Positions 9,501-17,585 of a DNA stretch of 59,785 bases are shown here, one piece after another. The position numbers and the translations under genes are program-made. Source of the stretch: Gemmatimonadota bacterium (lineage in GTDB: Bacteria > JAAXHH01); assembly GCA_026706345.1 (NCBI GenBank), contig JAPOYX010000265.1, positions 1 through 59,785 of the forward strand, read 5' to 3'. Position 1 is the stretch's first letter, and each line of letters begins with the position of its first letter. The notes beneath the pieces were generated by a model. It was not told where the DNA came from. It saw only the letters and a list, made by a program, of their open reading frames with translations, and did no database searches.

Positions 9501-9994
9501 AAGGCCATGGGGTTCAGGATGGACACCCCCGGACCAGCGCCGTAGAGCACGTCTCCCTGGAAGGCGTGAACGAGCTCGTGGGTGAGCACGTGTTCCAGTT
9601 CCGCGTACGAACCGGTAAAGGGAAGCAATATCCGGTTCTTGTTGAACTCCGTCACGCCGCCGGTGCCTTCGCTTATGAATCCGGGCAGGACGTTGGTCTG
9701 CTGGAAGTCGGTGTGGGAGGCGTAGAAGATGATGGGGACCTTGTCGCTGAACCGGTGCTGGAGTATGCGGCTCAGACGGTTGTACGACCGCTCGGCCATC
9801 CTGGCGGCATCGTAGGCGGCTTCTTCTTCCCCCTGGTAGTAGTAGATCTCGAAGTGGGGCGTCGATATGATCTCCCACTTGAAGTCGCGGTACTGGACCT
9901 TGTTCCGACCGAAGTAGTCTCCCTGCGCGAGTGCTACCGTCGGCGTGGCCAGCAGGCACAAGACCGCCAGCATACATCTGAACCGATGTGGCAT
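6566..9994 (-). CDS. Three-module surface protein: HEXXH metallopeptidase, TolB-type propeller, outer-membrane barrel
   Basis: The 1142-residue product starts with a signal peptide ending near ALAQG. Residues about 40-280 form a peptidase-MA/gluzincin-like domain with HELVH at 139-143 and the downstream WFMEGMAEYLS segment, whose Glu is a likely third zinc ligand. About 300-600 holds PD40 repeats (SISWSPDEQYIAF, TSPSWSPDGKKLVF, DPVWSPDGKKIAFST, SPQWSADGEKIAFIS). A low-complexity linker of about 110 residues includes a TGRTGRTGRTG repeat. The last 400 residues look like a BamA/TamA-type barrel (GSKVAMVNAEFRFPL) ending in Phe. Start ATG 9994 has AAGGAG 7 nt upstream and a promoter directly behind it. 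It probably acts at the outer membrane; its substrate is unknown. Confidence 0.82.
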   Translation of the reverse strand: MPHRFRCMLAVLCLLATPTVALAQGDYFGRNKVQYRDFKWEIISTPHFEIYYYQGEEEAAYDAARMAERSYNRLSRILQHRFSDKVPIIFYASHTDFQQTNVLPGFISEGTGGVTEFNKNRILLPFTGSYAELEHVLTHELVHAFQGDVLYGAGPGVSILNPMAFVAPLWFMEGMAEYLSLGGIDAYTHMWLRDAALQGYLPPTIPSMDYSFGVYRFGQALFAYIGDRYGDRKIGEILRKTGRMRNVNEAFRSSIGKDIEKLSDEWNEHVRKTYLPQIKDYDKPQAFARQLTDVRESRAGLHLAPAISPRGDKLVFISNKSLYNDIYLASAINGEVISKLVEGERSADFESLRFFSTSISWSPDEQYIAFPAKVGARDALYVMDVKRRKVVRRIKVDLDGATSPSWSPDGKKLVFVGLQGGQSDLYVVDATGSNLKALTRDRYTDRDPVWSPDGKKIAFSTDRGEVTNFRTLTFGYQQLALYDLATGEVEKIPDQIGKSISPQWSADGEKIAFISDRTGISNIFIWDMKSRETYQITNILTGVTNVTAAGPAITWAQKADRLVFSSLSWGGFDLFAITDPVSLMKEPYDHARAATPGASPVAQQLAPPLRTEPSEENPAAGAGDGSSPDTAVAAADTLSPSADAAPGTGRTGRTGRTGQSTSEPEREKVSTVRTVLTAPPDTTSVPEATAPDEMPEETRSTELLQEPEFPFGPVTRGIGPGGELPDTTAWIDGTFKKKKYSPRFGLDYIGGNAGYATNVGLVGSSLLSFSDILNNHKILVGANVFGSLTDANLLLQYTNLTRRVNWSVAAFQYSYDLFYNYQSPILTQVTTQINRGVHLFVSRPFSQFSRIELGVQGVHRTRELVDVSFNYFGIRRTRRGNLGSVNFIQPNVALVTDHTLYGVTGPIAGARGRVEVTPTFGELEFTRAFIDYRTYFNVLQRYAFAFRLFGLASEGRDQELYPFGGPYDFRGANYWSVWGSKVAMVNAEFRFPLIEVLAMGWPLPLAFQQIRGSLFVDAGSAWDQNTSAVQANQYAGYPNVGEFVDGRLVRSNGLGPGTMEELAGGPIAVAYGIGARARVGFLILKFDVARQFDLGRRPSWYNNEALPNVPRGLESEFPGTRSYRLRNALNDTQFFFTIGADF

Positions 9995-10019
9995 CCGGAG
10001 TCTCCTTGAAGATAGACCC

Positions 10020-10048
10020 ATCTTACCGATCGGCTTTCCCCGTGTCAA
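10020..10048 (-). promoter_or_regulatory. Strong candidate promoter of the protease-propeller-barrel gene
   Basis: TTGACA (10043-10048), a 17 bp spacer and TAAGAT (10020-10025) predict transcription from about 10012, only about 18 nt before the ATG at 9994. This also rules out the longer reading frame that begins at 10063. Confidence 0.6.
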
Positions 10049-10248
10049 GCCAATATGGGCCATTCGCGTACCCGTGCCGCGGACTGCCTGGTGGACATCC
10101 GGGCCACGTCTATACTTGATTGCACGAAAAACCGCCGACTTGGTTTCGATTTAATGAAGATCGCGATCTATGACCCGGGAGACTGGAAGGCGGGTTCCCG
10201 TTAGACTCTCGAAGGCGGGTTCCTATTCCCGGAAACCGGGTAAATGAA

Positions 10249-10277
10249 GACGGCGGACCCGGAGCAGGCCCGCCGTC
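10249..10277 (-). terminator. Hairpin downstream of the first TonB-dependent receptor
   Basis: The arms GACGGCGG (10249-10256) and CCGCCGTC (10270-10277) pair perfectly and extend by three inner pairs around a 7 nt loop. On the minus-strand RNA only a weak U-rich stretch (UUCAUUUA) follows, so termination may be partial. The surrounding 10064-10331 gap otherwise holds a 13 bp direct repeat (GAAGGCGGGTTCC near 10193 and 10211) and no gene. Confidence 0.5.
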
Positions 10278-10331
10278 ATATCCGACCGCCAATGCGCGAC
10301 GCAGTTTGGAAAAACTTCCGGGCGGGTTCCG

Positions 10332-13106
10332 TCAGAACCGTACGGCCACGCCCGCGGAAAGCAGACGACCGATTTCCGGGGCGCCGACGAAGGCGCGGTA
10401 CTTCGTGTTCAGCAGGTTGCCGGCCTCCACGCTGAAGGTGATCGCGGAGAACTCGTAGGCGGCGTTGGCGTCCACCACGGCGTAGGAATCCACTGGGCCC
10501 GCGTATACGCCGTCCAGCATCGGGAAGGAGCCGCGGTAGCTGACCTTGCCGCCCAGGGTCAAAGGCATCGACGAGGGGCGGAACGTCACGCCTCCACTGA
10601 ACTTGTGCTTCGGGGAATTCAAAGGGACGTCGCCGAGGTTCTCCACGTTCTCGAACAGGTTCCGGTGTATATACGAGTAGCTGCCCGTGATATGCCACGA
10701 ACGGGTGGGGAACCAGGAGAACCCCAGGTCGGCGCCGTAGACCGTGACGTCGCCGAAATTCCGGTAGGTCAGGGCCACCGCCGTGGGGTCGGAGGCCCGC
10801 TCGGGCGTTATGGTGCCGAAGGGAATCATCGCGGTGCCTTCCGCGATCTGGGCAATGTACCGGTCGACCTCGTCCCTGTAGTCGCCGTTCCCGTTGCCGC
10901 CGAAAGCGGCCGTATCGAGAAACCTGATCAGGGTGGCCAACTGTACGTTCGCGGGGTCCGCCAGATAGTCGGCGATGCCCTGGCTCAAGGCGCTCCGGAG
11001 GGAAGCTTCGTCGATAAACACCGAGGGCGTGAAGATCCAGAGCGGCAGGGTGTAGTCGTTCATCTGCGTTCGGTAGAAATCGGCCGCGAGGACCAGCTTG
11101 TTCCGGACGATGCCCTTGTATCCGAACTCGAGCGTCTGCGTGATGGTCGGCCGTATCTTGTCGATGTCCTGGACCGCCGAGACGTCGTACGGATCGAAAT
11201 CCTGTGTTTCCGGGTTGAGCAGCCTCAGGGAGTTTGTCAGACCGTGGAGATTCTCGGGTATGACGCCGGTGAACTGGGCTGCCAGTTCGGGGGTTACCAG
11301 GCCGCCGCTGTCGTTACCCAGTTGCGTGATCAACTCCTCTACCACGAGTTCCCTGGCCGCACTCCAAAGCATGTCGTTGGCCGCCGGATCATCGAGACGG
11401 AGGTAGGTATCCCTGGAGAGCCCCGCCACGGTGGCGAAGGGCGACCGGTACATGGGCCGGCCGGTCTCGTCGCGTCGGAAGGTAAAGGGATTGCGCGCGC
11501 CGTACGACCGGATATCGATGGTGTTGTCCGGTCCCAGGCCCAATCCACCGAAAAGTCCGCCGAAACCGAACGCGTCGGTAACCGCCCTGATATCCAGCGA
11601 CAAGGTGGTTACCGTGGGTGTGTTGAACGCCCTGTTGTAGGTGACCCTGAACGTGTTTTCCGGACTGGGCTTCATGACGACCGCCGCACGCGGCGAGAAT
11701 ACCGGGTTGTCCAGCCTGCTGTGCCGGTCCAGGCGGCCGGCGAGCATCAGGCTCACCTGGTCGGTGAACCGGGTCTCGCTCTGGAGGTAGACCCCGTATT
11801 CGTCGGTGTCGTCATCGTCTTCGTACGCACCGTGAATAGTTCCTTCCGTACGCGGACGGGTCAGCAGCAGGTCCACGCCGTAAACGAACTGCTGACGCCG
11901 GCCGATGTCCGAGGTGTTCTGCAACTGCATCACGGTCAGCGACGACTTGTCCACCACGTCGTCGCCGGTGCGGAGCAACTGGGTAGCCCCCGCGTCGCTC
12001 TTGTTGTAGAAAAACTGGCCGAACCAGCCCTTGTACAACATCCGGCCCTGGAGGTAACCATACACCCAGTCCCTGCCCTGTGCCGACCCCTGGCCCGTCA
12101 TCTGGATGCTGGAACTCTTGGAATACCCCGCCGAACCGATGAACGTCAGCTCCTCCGATGGACGGACGTCGACCCTGATCTCTCCGTACTGGCCCCCGAC
12201 GTCGAGATTGCGCGGCACGACCTCGGCGGGATCGTGGTGTTCCCAGTCCCGCGCCTTCAGATACTTGCCCGAAATCTTGAGTCCGATCATGTCGTTGACG
12301 CTGCTGGCATGGCGGAAGGACGCCTTCCGCAGATTCCGTTCGCCCCCGGAGAGGGACACGAAGTTGCCTTCCGATCCGAAAGGGGACCGGGAAATGATGT
12401 GCATCACGCCGTTGGAGCTGTTGGGACCGTAGAGCGCCGAACCGGGACCGCGGACGATCTCTATCCGTTCGATGTCCTCGCTGGTGATGGGAATGATGTG
12501 GAAGGAATTGATCCGCAGCGACGGAATCCGCGCGAGCCTGTTGTCCACCATCGTGAGCAGGAGGCCCGACAGCACTTTGTTGAAGCCGCGGATCACCGTG
12601 CTGGCCTGTACGATGCCCGTCTTCGCGTGGTCCACGCCGCTGAGAGTCTTGATGTGTTCGTCGACGGACAGCGCCTGGGAATCCCGGATATCCTTCATCT
12701 CGACCACTTCGACGGATGCCGGGGCGTCCAGCGCTTTTTCCTGCTTGCGGGAAGCGGATACCACGACCTGCTGGCCCACGAGCGCCGAGGCGGCAAGGCT
12801 GAAATCCCTTACCGTACGCTCGCCGGCCCTGATGGCGACACGGGCGGCGGTTACCGTCTCGTAACCCAGAAAGGAAACGGTGACTTCGTATTCGCCGGCG
12901 GGAAGGCCATCTACCTGGTACATCCCCCGGTCATCGCTCGTCGTGCCCCGCAACGCTGCGATCGCGGGGCCTTTGACCACGATGTTGGCTCCGAAGAGAC
13001 CTTCCCCTGCCTCCGATACCACCTTTCCGGTGAGACTGCCCGGATTCTGTGCCGATGCCGGGAGTACGCAGAGCAACAGGGAAAGAAAAACGGCAACCCG
13101 TCGCAT
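10332..13106 (-). CDS. TonB-dependent outer-membrane receptor with carboxypeptidase-regulatory-like domain (copy 1)
   Basis: A SusC/CirA-like receptor of 924 residues that should import a ligand across the outer membrane using TonB energy. Order: signal peptide (ends near ASAQ), a CarboxypepD_reg-like beta domain (about 22-105, ANIVVKGPAIAALRGTTSDDRG then GEYEVTVSFLGYE), a plug domain (about 115-230, including ERIEIVRGPGSALYGPNSSNGVMHIISR), and a 22-strand-type barrel ending in the aromatic terminus VRF. It has ATG 13106, AAGGAG upstream and its own promoter (13231-13258). It is closely related to the next gene through its whole length, pointing to tandem duplication. No canonical TonB box was seen. 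The substrate cannot be read from the sequence. Confidence 0.92.
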   Translation of the reverse strand: MRRVAVFLSLLLCVLPASAQNPGSLTGKVVSEAGEGLFGANIVVKGPAIAALRGTTSDDRGMYQVDGLPAGEYEVTVSFLGYETVTAARVAIRAGERTVRDFSLAASALVGQQVVVSASRKQEKALDAPASVEVVEMKDIRDSQALSVDEHIKTLSGVDHAKTGIVQASTVIRGFNKVLSGLLLTMVDNRLARIPSLRINSFHIIPITSEDIERIEIVRGPGSALYGPNSSNGVMHIISRSPFGSEGNFVSLSGGERNLRKASFRHASSVNDMIGLKISGKYLKARDWEHHDPAEVVPRNLDVGGQYGEIRVDVRPSEELTFIGSAGYSKSSSIQMTGQGSAQGRDWVYGYLQGRMLYKGWFGQFFYNKSDAGATQLLRTGDDVVDKSSLTVMQLQNTSDIGRRQQFVYGVDLLLTRPRTEGTIHGAYEDDDDTDEYGVYLQSETRFTDQVSLMLAGRLDRHSRLDNPVFSPRAAVVMKPSPENTFRVTYNRAFNTPTVTTLSLDIRAVTDAFGFGGLFGGLGLGPDNTIDIRSYGARNPFTFRRDETGRPMYRSPFATVAGLSRDTYLRLDDPAANDMLWSAARELVVEELITQLGNDSGGLVTPELAAQFTGVIPENLHGLTNSLRLLNPETQDFDPYDVSAVQDIDKIRPTITQTLEFGYKGIVRNKLVLAADFYRTQMNDYTLPLWIFTPSVFIDEASLRSALSQGIADYLADPANVQLATLIRFLDTAAFGGNGNGDYRDEVDRYIAQIAEGTAMIPFGTITPERASDPTAVALTYRNFGDVTVYGADLGFSWFPTRSWHITGSYSYIHRNLFENVENLGDVPLNSPKHKFSGGVTFRPSSMPLTLGGKVSYRGSFPMLDGVYAGPVDSYAVVDANAAYEFSAITFSVEAGNLLNTKYRAFVGAPEIGRLLSAGVAVRF

Positions 13107-13230
13107 TCAGGTCTCCTTCCCGCGGGAATCACCTGCGGGTGTGCCGGTTCGCGTGGCTTCGTTTATGATTGGGAACGCGACTTCAAATCCGTTCCGGAGC
13201 GCTTGATCGGTCTTTCGCCAGATTGATATA

Positions 13231-13258
13231 AGTATATGCGAAAACACGACTTTGTCAA
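13231..13258 (-). promoter_or_regulatory. Strong candidate promoter of TonB-dependent receptor copy 1
   Basis: TTGACA (13253-13258), a 16 bp spacer and TATACT (13231-13236). The leader would be about 120 nt. It lies between the two receptor genes, so copy 1 need not depend on read-through from copy 2. Confidence 0.6.
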
Positions 13259-13281
13259 GCTGTTTGTCTCCCTCCAGTCCG

Positions 13282-16128
13282 TCAGAAACGCACCGCGAGG
13301 CCCGCCATGACCAGGCGTCCGATCATCGGCGCCCCGACGAACGCCTGGTACTCCTTGTTGAGCAGATTGCTGGCCTCCACGCTGAACGTGACCTTCGCGA
13401 ATTCATAGGCAGCGCTCACGTCCACGACGGTATGGGATTCCACGTCGCCGACGTAGACGCCGTCGGCCATTTCAAAAGCACCGCGGTAGCGCATGCGGGC
13501 GCCGAGGTTGAGCGGCAGGCCAGACGGCTTCAGGCCGATCGCCAGGGACAGCTTGTGCTTTGGCGCGTTCAGGGGAATGTCGTCGATGCCGTCCACGTTC
13601 TCGAACAGGTTCTCGCTGATGAAGGAATAGCTACCCGACAGGTTCCAGGTATCGCTGGGATAATAGGAAAACCCGATGTCCGTGCCGTAGTACGAAACTT
13701 CGCCGAAGTTGCGGTAGGTCAGCATCACGGCATTGGGGTCGGAGGCCTCCTCCGGGGTCACCGTGCCGTAGGGAATCGCGGCCGCCGTGCTCACGAATAT
13801 TCCCGTCAGTTCGTCCACCGGCGAGCCATTTCCGTTGCCTCCCACACCCGCGGCCGGATCGTCGATCGCCGCGAGCGCCCCGGCCAGTTGCGCGTTCTCC
13901 GGAAGCGCCAGTTGCTGCGCGATGCCGGCTCCAAGGGCCGTGGCCAAGGGACCGGGATCCAGGAACACGTTGGGGGTCACGATGTGTATGGAACTGATGA
14001 AATCGTGAATCTTGTTCCGGTAGAAGTCCGCGGTCAGCACCAGCTTGTTGCCGACGACGCCTTTGTAACCCACCTCAAACGTCTCGGTAATGGACGGTCT
14101 CATCGGGTCGACGTCCCTGACCACCGCCGGATCGACCGGAATGAAAGGCTCATCTTCCGGTCCCGCTCCCGTGTCCAGTACACCCAGTGAGTTCGTGAGC
14201 CCCGGCAGCGCGGACGGGATGACGCCCGGGAAAGCGGCGGCCAGTTGCGCCGCCTGCTGGGCCGCCAGCGGCGCGGCATTCTGAGCCGGAATCCCGAGCG
14301 AAATCAAATACTGCGTGATGAGGGGGACCGCCAGCTCTTGGAGCTGCGGCGTAAGCTGCGCCAGCACGGCTCCGCGGGCCACGCCCCAGAGGAGATTGGT
14401 GCTGGCCGGATCGTTCATGGGGAGATATGCGTCCACGGGCAGGCCCGCCACGGGGGCGAAGGGCGACCGGTACATGGGCAGGCCGTTGTCTCCGCGCCGG
14501 AACGTGAACTGCGAGTTGACGCCCTGCGTGCGCAGGTCGATGGTGCGGTCCGGACCCAGGCCCAGGGCGCCGAAGTTCATTCCCAGGTCGAACGGATCTG
14601 AGCTTGCGATCAGGTCGAGAAAGTAGTGCACGGAACTCGGCGTGCCGAACGCCCGGTTGTACGTCAGCCTGAGCGTACTCTCCGGCGAAGGCTTGATAAC
14701 CAGGGCCGCCCGGGGCGAGAATACCGGGTCCTCGATCTTGCTGTGCTCGTCCAGCCGGCCGGCCAGCATCAGGCTGACCTGGTCGTTCAGATTCGTTTCG
14801 CTTTGAATGTAGAGTCCGTATTCGTCCAGATTGTCCCGGTCTTCGAATTGACCGTGGGTCGTATTCCCGGTGTTGGGCCGGGTCAGCAATACGTCCGCGC
14901 CATAGGTGAACTGCTGCCGGTCACCCAGCCCGAAGTTGTGCTGAAGCTGCATGACGGTCAGCCTCGAGGTATCCACGATCGGCTGGGTGGTCCGGAGGAG
15001 CTTGGTATCGCCCGCGTCGTTCATGTTGAGAAAGATCTGCGCGAACCATCCCTTGTACTGCGAGCGGGCCTGAAAGAACCGGGTAGACCAGTCGACGGCC
15101 TGGGCCGCGCCCTGCCCGGTCATCTGGATGGCCTTGATCCGGGAATACCCCGCCGATCCGATGATGGACAGGTCGTCGGTCGGACGCAGGTCGATCCGGA
15201 CTTCTCCGAGCAGGCGTTCGTTGTCGTTATCCCGCGGGATGACCTCCGCCGGGTCTTCGTATTCCCATTCCCGGGCCTTCGAGTACTCGCCCGAAACCTT
15301 GAACCCTATTTTGCCGTCGACGCTGCTGGCGTGCCGGAAGGTCGCCTTGCGCAGACTGCGTTCGCCGCCGTACAGGGAAAACGCGTTGCCCTCCGAACCG
15401 ATGGGCGACCGGGTCACGATGTGCATGACCCCATTGGCGCTGTTGGGACCGTAAAGGGCGGAGCCCGGCCCGCGGACGACCTCGATGCGCTGGATATCCT
15501 CGCTTGTGAGGGGAATGGCACTGCCCATGTTGAGTCGGAGCGAGGCGATGCGCGCGATCCGATTGTCCACCATCTGCAGGAGGGAACCGGTGAACGTGCG
15601 GTTGAAGCCCCGGATTACGGTGGAGCTCTGGGAAACGCCGACCTTGGCCTGGTCCACGCCGCTCAGGTCCTTGATGTAATCGGTTACCGACAGGGAAGGC
15701 CGGTTCATGATCTCGTCCAGCTCCACAACGGACACAGAAGCCGGTGCGTCGAGCAGCTTCTCCTGTTTGCGCGACGCGGAAACCACGACCTCCTGGCCGA
15801 TCAGCGTCGTGGCGGCCAGGTCGATGTCGAGCCTCGTGGTCTCGGCGCTGCGGATCCCAACGCCAGCCGTGGTGACCGATTCGTAGCCGAGAAAGGACAC
15901 GGTGACCTCGTAGTCGCCCGGCGGCAGGCCGTCGATGCGGTACGTCCCGTCGCCTCCGGCCGTCGTTCCCCGCAATGCTTCGATCGCGGTCCCCCTGACG
16001 ACGATGTTGGCGCCGGGCAACGCCGTTCCGTCTTCGGCGGCCACACTGCCTGCCAGGCCGCCGGTTTCCTGGGCGGCCGCGGGTCCTATGCTGAACAGTA
16101 CGAGCAGAATCACGCTTGCGATTCGCAT
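13282..16128 (-). CDS. TonB-dependent outer-membrane receptor with carboxypeptidase-regulatory-like domain (copy 2)
   Basis: Paralogue of the adjacent receptor, 948 residues, with the same order: signal peptide (ends near AAAQ), regulatory beta domain (GANIVVRGTAIEALRGTTA, then DYEVTVSFLGYE), plug (RIEVVRGPGSALYGPNSANG) and barrel ending VRF. The barrel carries an Ala/Gln-rich insert (about 605-640, AQNAAPLAAQQAAQLAAAF) absent from copy 1, most likely in a surface loop, the part that usually sets ligand specificity. GGAGG lies 8 nt before ATG 16128. The upstream 84 bp contain a short tandem duplication (AATCACAGGCC/AATCACAGACC) but no clear promoter. A purine permease gene precedes it, so purine-like ligands are conceivable, though nothing proves this. 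Confidence 0.92.
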   Translation of the reverse strand: MRIASVILLVLFSIGPAAAQETGGLAGSVAAEDGTALPGANIVVRGTAIEALRGTTAGGDGTYRIDGLPPGDYEVTVSFLGYESVTTAGVGIRSAETTRLDIDLAATTLIGQEVVVSASRKQEKLLDAPASVSVVELDEIMNRPSLSVTDYIKDLSGVDQAKVGVSQSSTVIRGFNRTFTGSLLQMVDNRIARIASLRLNMGSAIPLTSEDIQRIEVVRGPGSALYGPNSANGVMHIVTRSPIGSEGNAFSLYGGERSLRKATFRHASSVDGKIGFKVSGEYSKAREWEYEDPAEVIPRDNDNERLLGEVRIDLRPTDDLSIIGSAGYSRIKAIQMTGQGAAQAVDWSTRFFQARSQYKGWFAQIFLNMNDAGDTKLLRTTQPIVDTSRLTVMQLQHNFGLGDRQQFTYGADVLLTRPNTGNTTHGQFEDRDNLDEYGLYIQSETNLNDQVSLMLAGRLDEHSKIEDPVFSPRAALVIKPSPESTLRLTYNRAFGTPSSVHYFLDLIASSDPFDLGMNFGALGLGPDRTIDLRTQGVNSQFTFRRGDNGLPMYRSPFAPVAGLPVDAYLPMNDPASTNLLWGVARGAVLAQLTPQLQELAVPLITQYLISLGIPAQNAAPLAAQQAAQLAAAFPGVIPSALPGLTNSLGVLDTGAGPEDEPFIPVDPAVVRDVDPMRPSITETFEVGYKGVVGNKLVLTADFYRNKIHDFISSIHIVTPNVFLDPGPLATALGAGIAQQLALPENAQLAGALAAIDDPAAGVGGNGNGSPVDELTGIFVSTAAAIPYGTVTPEEASDPNAVMLTYRNFGEVSYYGTDIGFSYYPSDTWNLSGSYSFISENLFENVDGIDDIPLNAPKHKLSLAIGLKPSGLPLNLGARMRYRGAFEMADGVYVGDVESHTVVDVSAAYEFAKVTFSVEASNLLNKEYQAFVGAPMIGRLVMAGLAVRF

Positions 16129-16212
16129 GATGAGAACCTCCTCACGAGATCCGGTTGTGATTGAAGACCATTGGTGCGGGTCTGTGATTTTTGGCCTGTG
16201 ATTCCTGGCCGT

Positions 16213-17526
16213 CTATGACAAGAACACGTATCGTGCGATAAAGACAAGGGCCAACACATCGACGAGCGGATGCACTTCGCCTCCCCTGCCGCTCAGTCGC
16301 TTGATGATCGGATAGGCGACGAAGCCAACGGCCAGGCCGTCGGCGATGCTGAAAGTCAACGGGATCGCGATGAGCGTCAGGAAGACGGGGACCGCCTCCG
16401 AGGCGTCGCTCCATTTGACCTGCGCGGCCGAGGCCATCATCAGCACGCCCGTTACGACCAGGGCGGGCGCGGTGGCGAAAACCGGTATCGATTCCACGAG
16501 GGGCGTCAGAAACAGCGCGCCGAGGAACAGGACGGCGACGATCAGGCTGGCGAATCCCGACCGCGCCCCGGACGAGATCCCCGTGGCGCTCTCGATGTAG
16601 GTCGTCACGGTCGATGATCCCAGGACGCTGCCGAAAACCGTCCCGCAGGAATCCGCGAGAAGCGCACGGTTGGCCCGGGGCAGCCGGCCCTGGGCGTCCA
16701 GGTATCCCGAACGCTCCGAAAGTCCGACCAGCGTGCCCATGGTATCGAACAGGTCCACGAAAAGAAAGGCGAAAACGAGATGCAGCATGGCCGAGTCCAG
16801 CATCAAAGGCAGGTTAACGACGGCTTCGCCGAACAGGTTCGCGGGCCAGACGGGAAGGCTGACGACGCCGGCCGGCCACGGCGCCACACCGGCGATCATG
16901 GCCAGCAGCGCGACCCCCGCAACGCCCAGCAGGATCGCCCCGCGGACACCCCGCGCAAGCATCACGCCGGTGCCCAGCAATCCGGCGAGTGTCAGTCCCA
17001 CCGTCCAGGAGCGTACCTCACCCAGGCCGACCAGCGTGGCGGGATTGTCCACGATGATGCCCGCGTTCCCGAGCCCGATAAAGGCGATGAACAGTCCGAT
17101 GCCCGCGGCCGTCGCACGTTTCAGCGGTTCCGGAACGGCCGTAATGATCGCTTCACGCACCCGCAGCACCGTCATTAAAAGAAACAGGAGTCCCGAGGCC
17201 AGCACAACGGCGAGGGCAAGACGCCAGTCCACGCCCATCCCCTGCACGATCGTATACGTAAAAAAGGCGTTGAGGCCCATGCCGGGCGCCAGGGCAAAGG
17301 GGTAGTTCGCCAGGAGCGCCATCAGCAACGTGCCGGCCGCCGCGGACGCGCACGTCGCGAAGAGCAGTTCCCCGAACAGCGCCTCGCCCATCGCTTCCGA
17401 AAGAACGCCCGGGTTCACGACCACGATGTAGGCCATCGTCATGAACGTGGTCAGGCCGCCGGTCACCTCCGCGCGCCAGTTCGTGTTGAGTTCGTCAAAT
17501 CTGAAGTAGGACGCGATCCGGTTCAT
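16213..17526 (-). CDS. NCS2 / AzgA-type purine base permease
   Basis: Inner-membrane symporter for adenine, guanine or hypoxanthine type bases, judged by family. The 437-residue product is strongly hydrophobic with about 12-14 membrane segments. The N-terminus FDELNTNWRAEVTGGLTTFM and the next segment MTMAYIVVVNPGVL are hallmark AzgA/PbuG features, as are NYPFALAPGMGLNAFFTY and the ESATGISSGARSGFASL stretch. It lies 59 nt after tsaD on the same strand and may be co-transcribed from the promoter at 18892-18921. The exact base cannot be settled. Confidence 0.9.
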   Translation of the reverse strand: MNRIASYFRFDELNTNWRAEVTGGLTTFMTMAYIVVVNPGVLSEAMGEALFGELLFATCASAAAGTLLMALLANYPFALAPGMGLNAFFTYTIVQGMGVDWRLALAVVLASGLLFLLMTVLRVREAIITAVPEPLKRATAAGIGLFIAFIGLGNAGIIVDNPATLVGLGEVRSWTVGLTLAGLLGTGVMLARGVRGAILLGVAGVALLAMIAGVAPWPAGVVSLPVWPANLFGEAVVNLPLMLDSAMLHLVFAFLFVDLFDTMGTLVGLSERSGYLDAQGRLPRANRALLADSCGTVFGSVLGSSTVTTYIESATGISSGARSGFASLIVAVLFLGALFLTPLVESIPVFATAPALVVTGVLMMASAAQVKWSDASEAVPVFLTLIAIPLTFSIADGLAVGFVAYPIIKRLSGRGGEVHPLVDVLALVFIARYVFLS

Positions 17527-17585
17527 GGGCAGGTCTCACGGTCTCCGAAATCACCTTCGGTTCTTCCGAAATCGTGACATCCGGG

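Noticed and set aside
8225-10009. Plus-strand ORF of 594 residues opposite the protease-propeller gene
   Set aside because: No start signal or domain; antisense open frame caused by codon bias.
10605-13226. Long plus-strand ORF of 873 residues opposite TonB-dependent receptor copy 1
   Set aside because: Shadow of the receptor gene in GC-rich DNA; composition is Arg/Val/Gly-rich without any domain, and the opposite frame has clear family motifs.
13107-13230. Possible cobalamin riboswitch before TonB-dependent receptor copy 1, suggested by GGAGACCTG near the start
   Set aside because: The segment is the ribosome binding site region and the other conserved riboswitch elements are absent.
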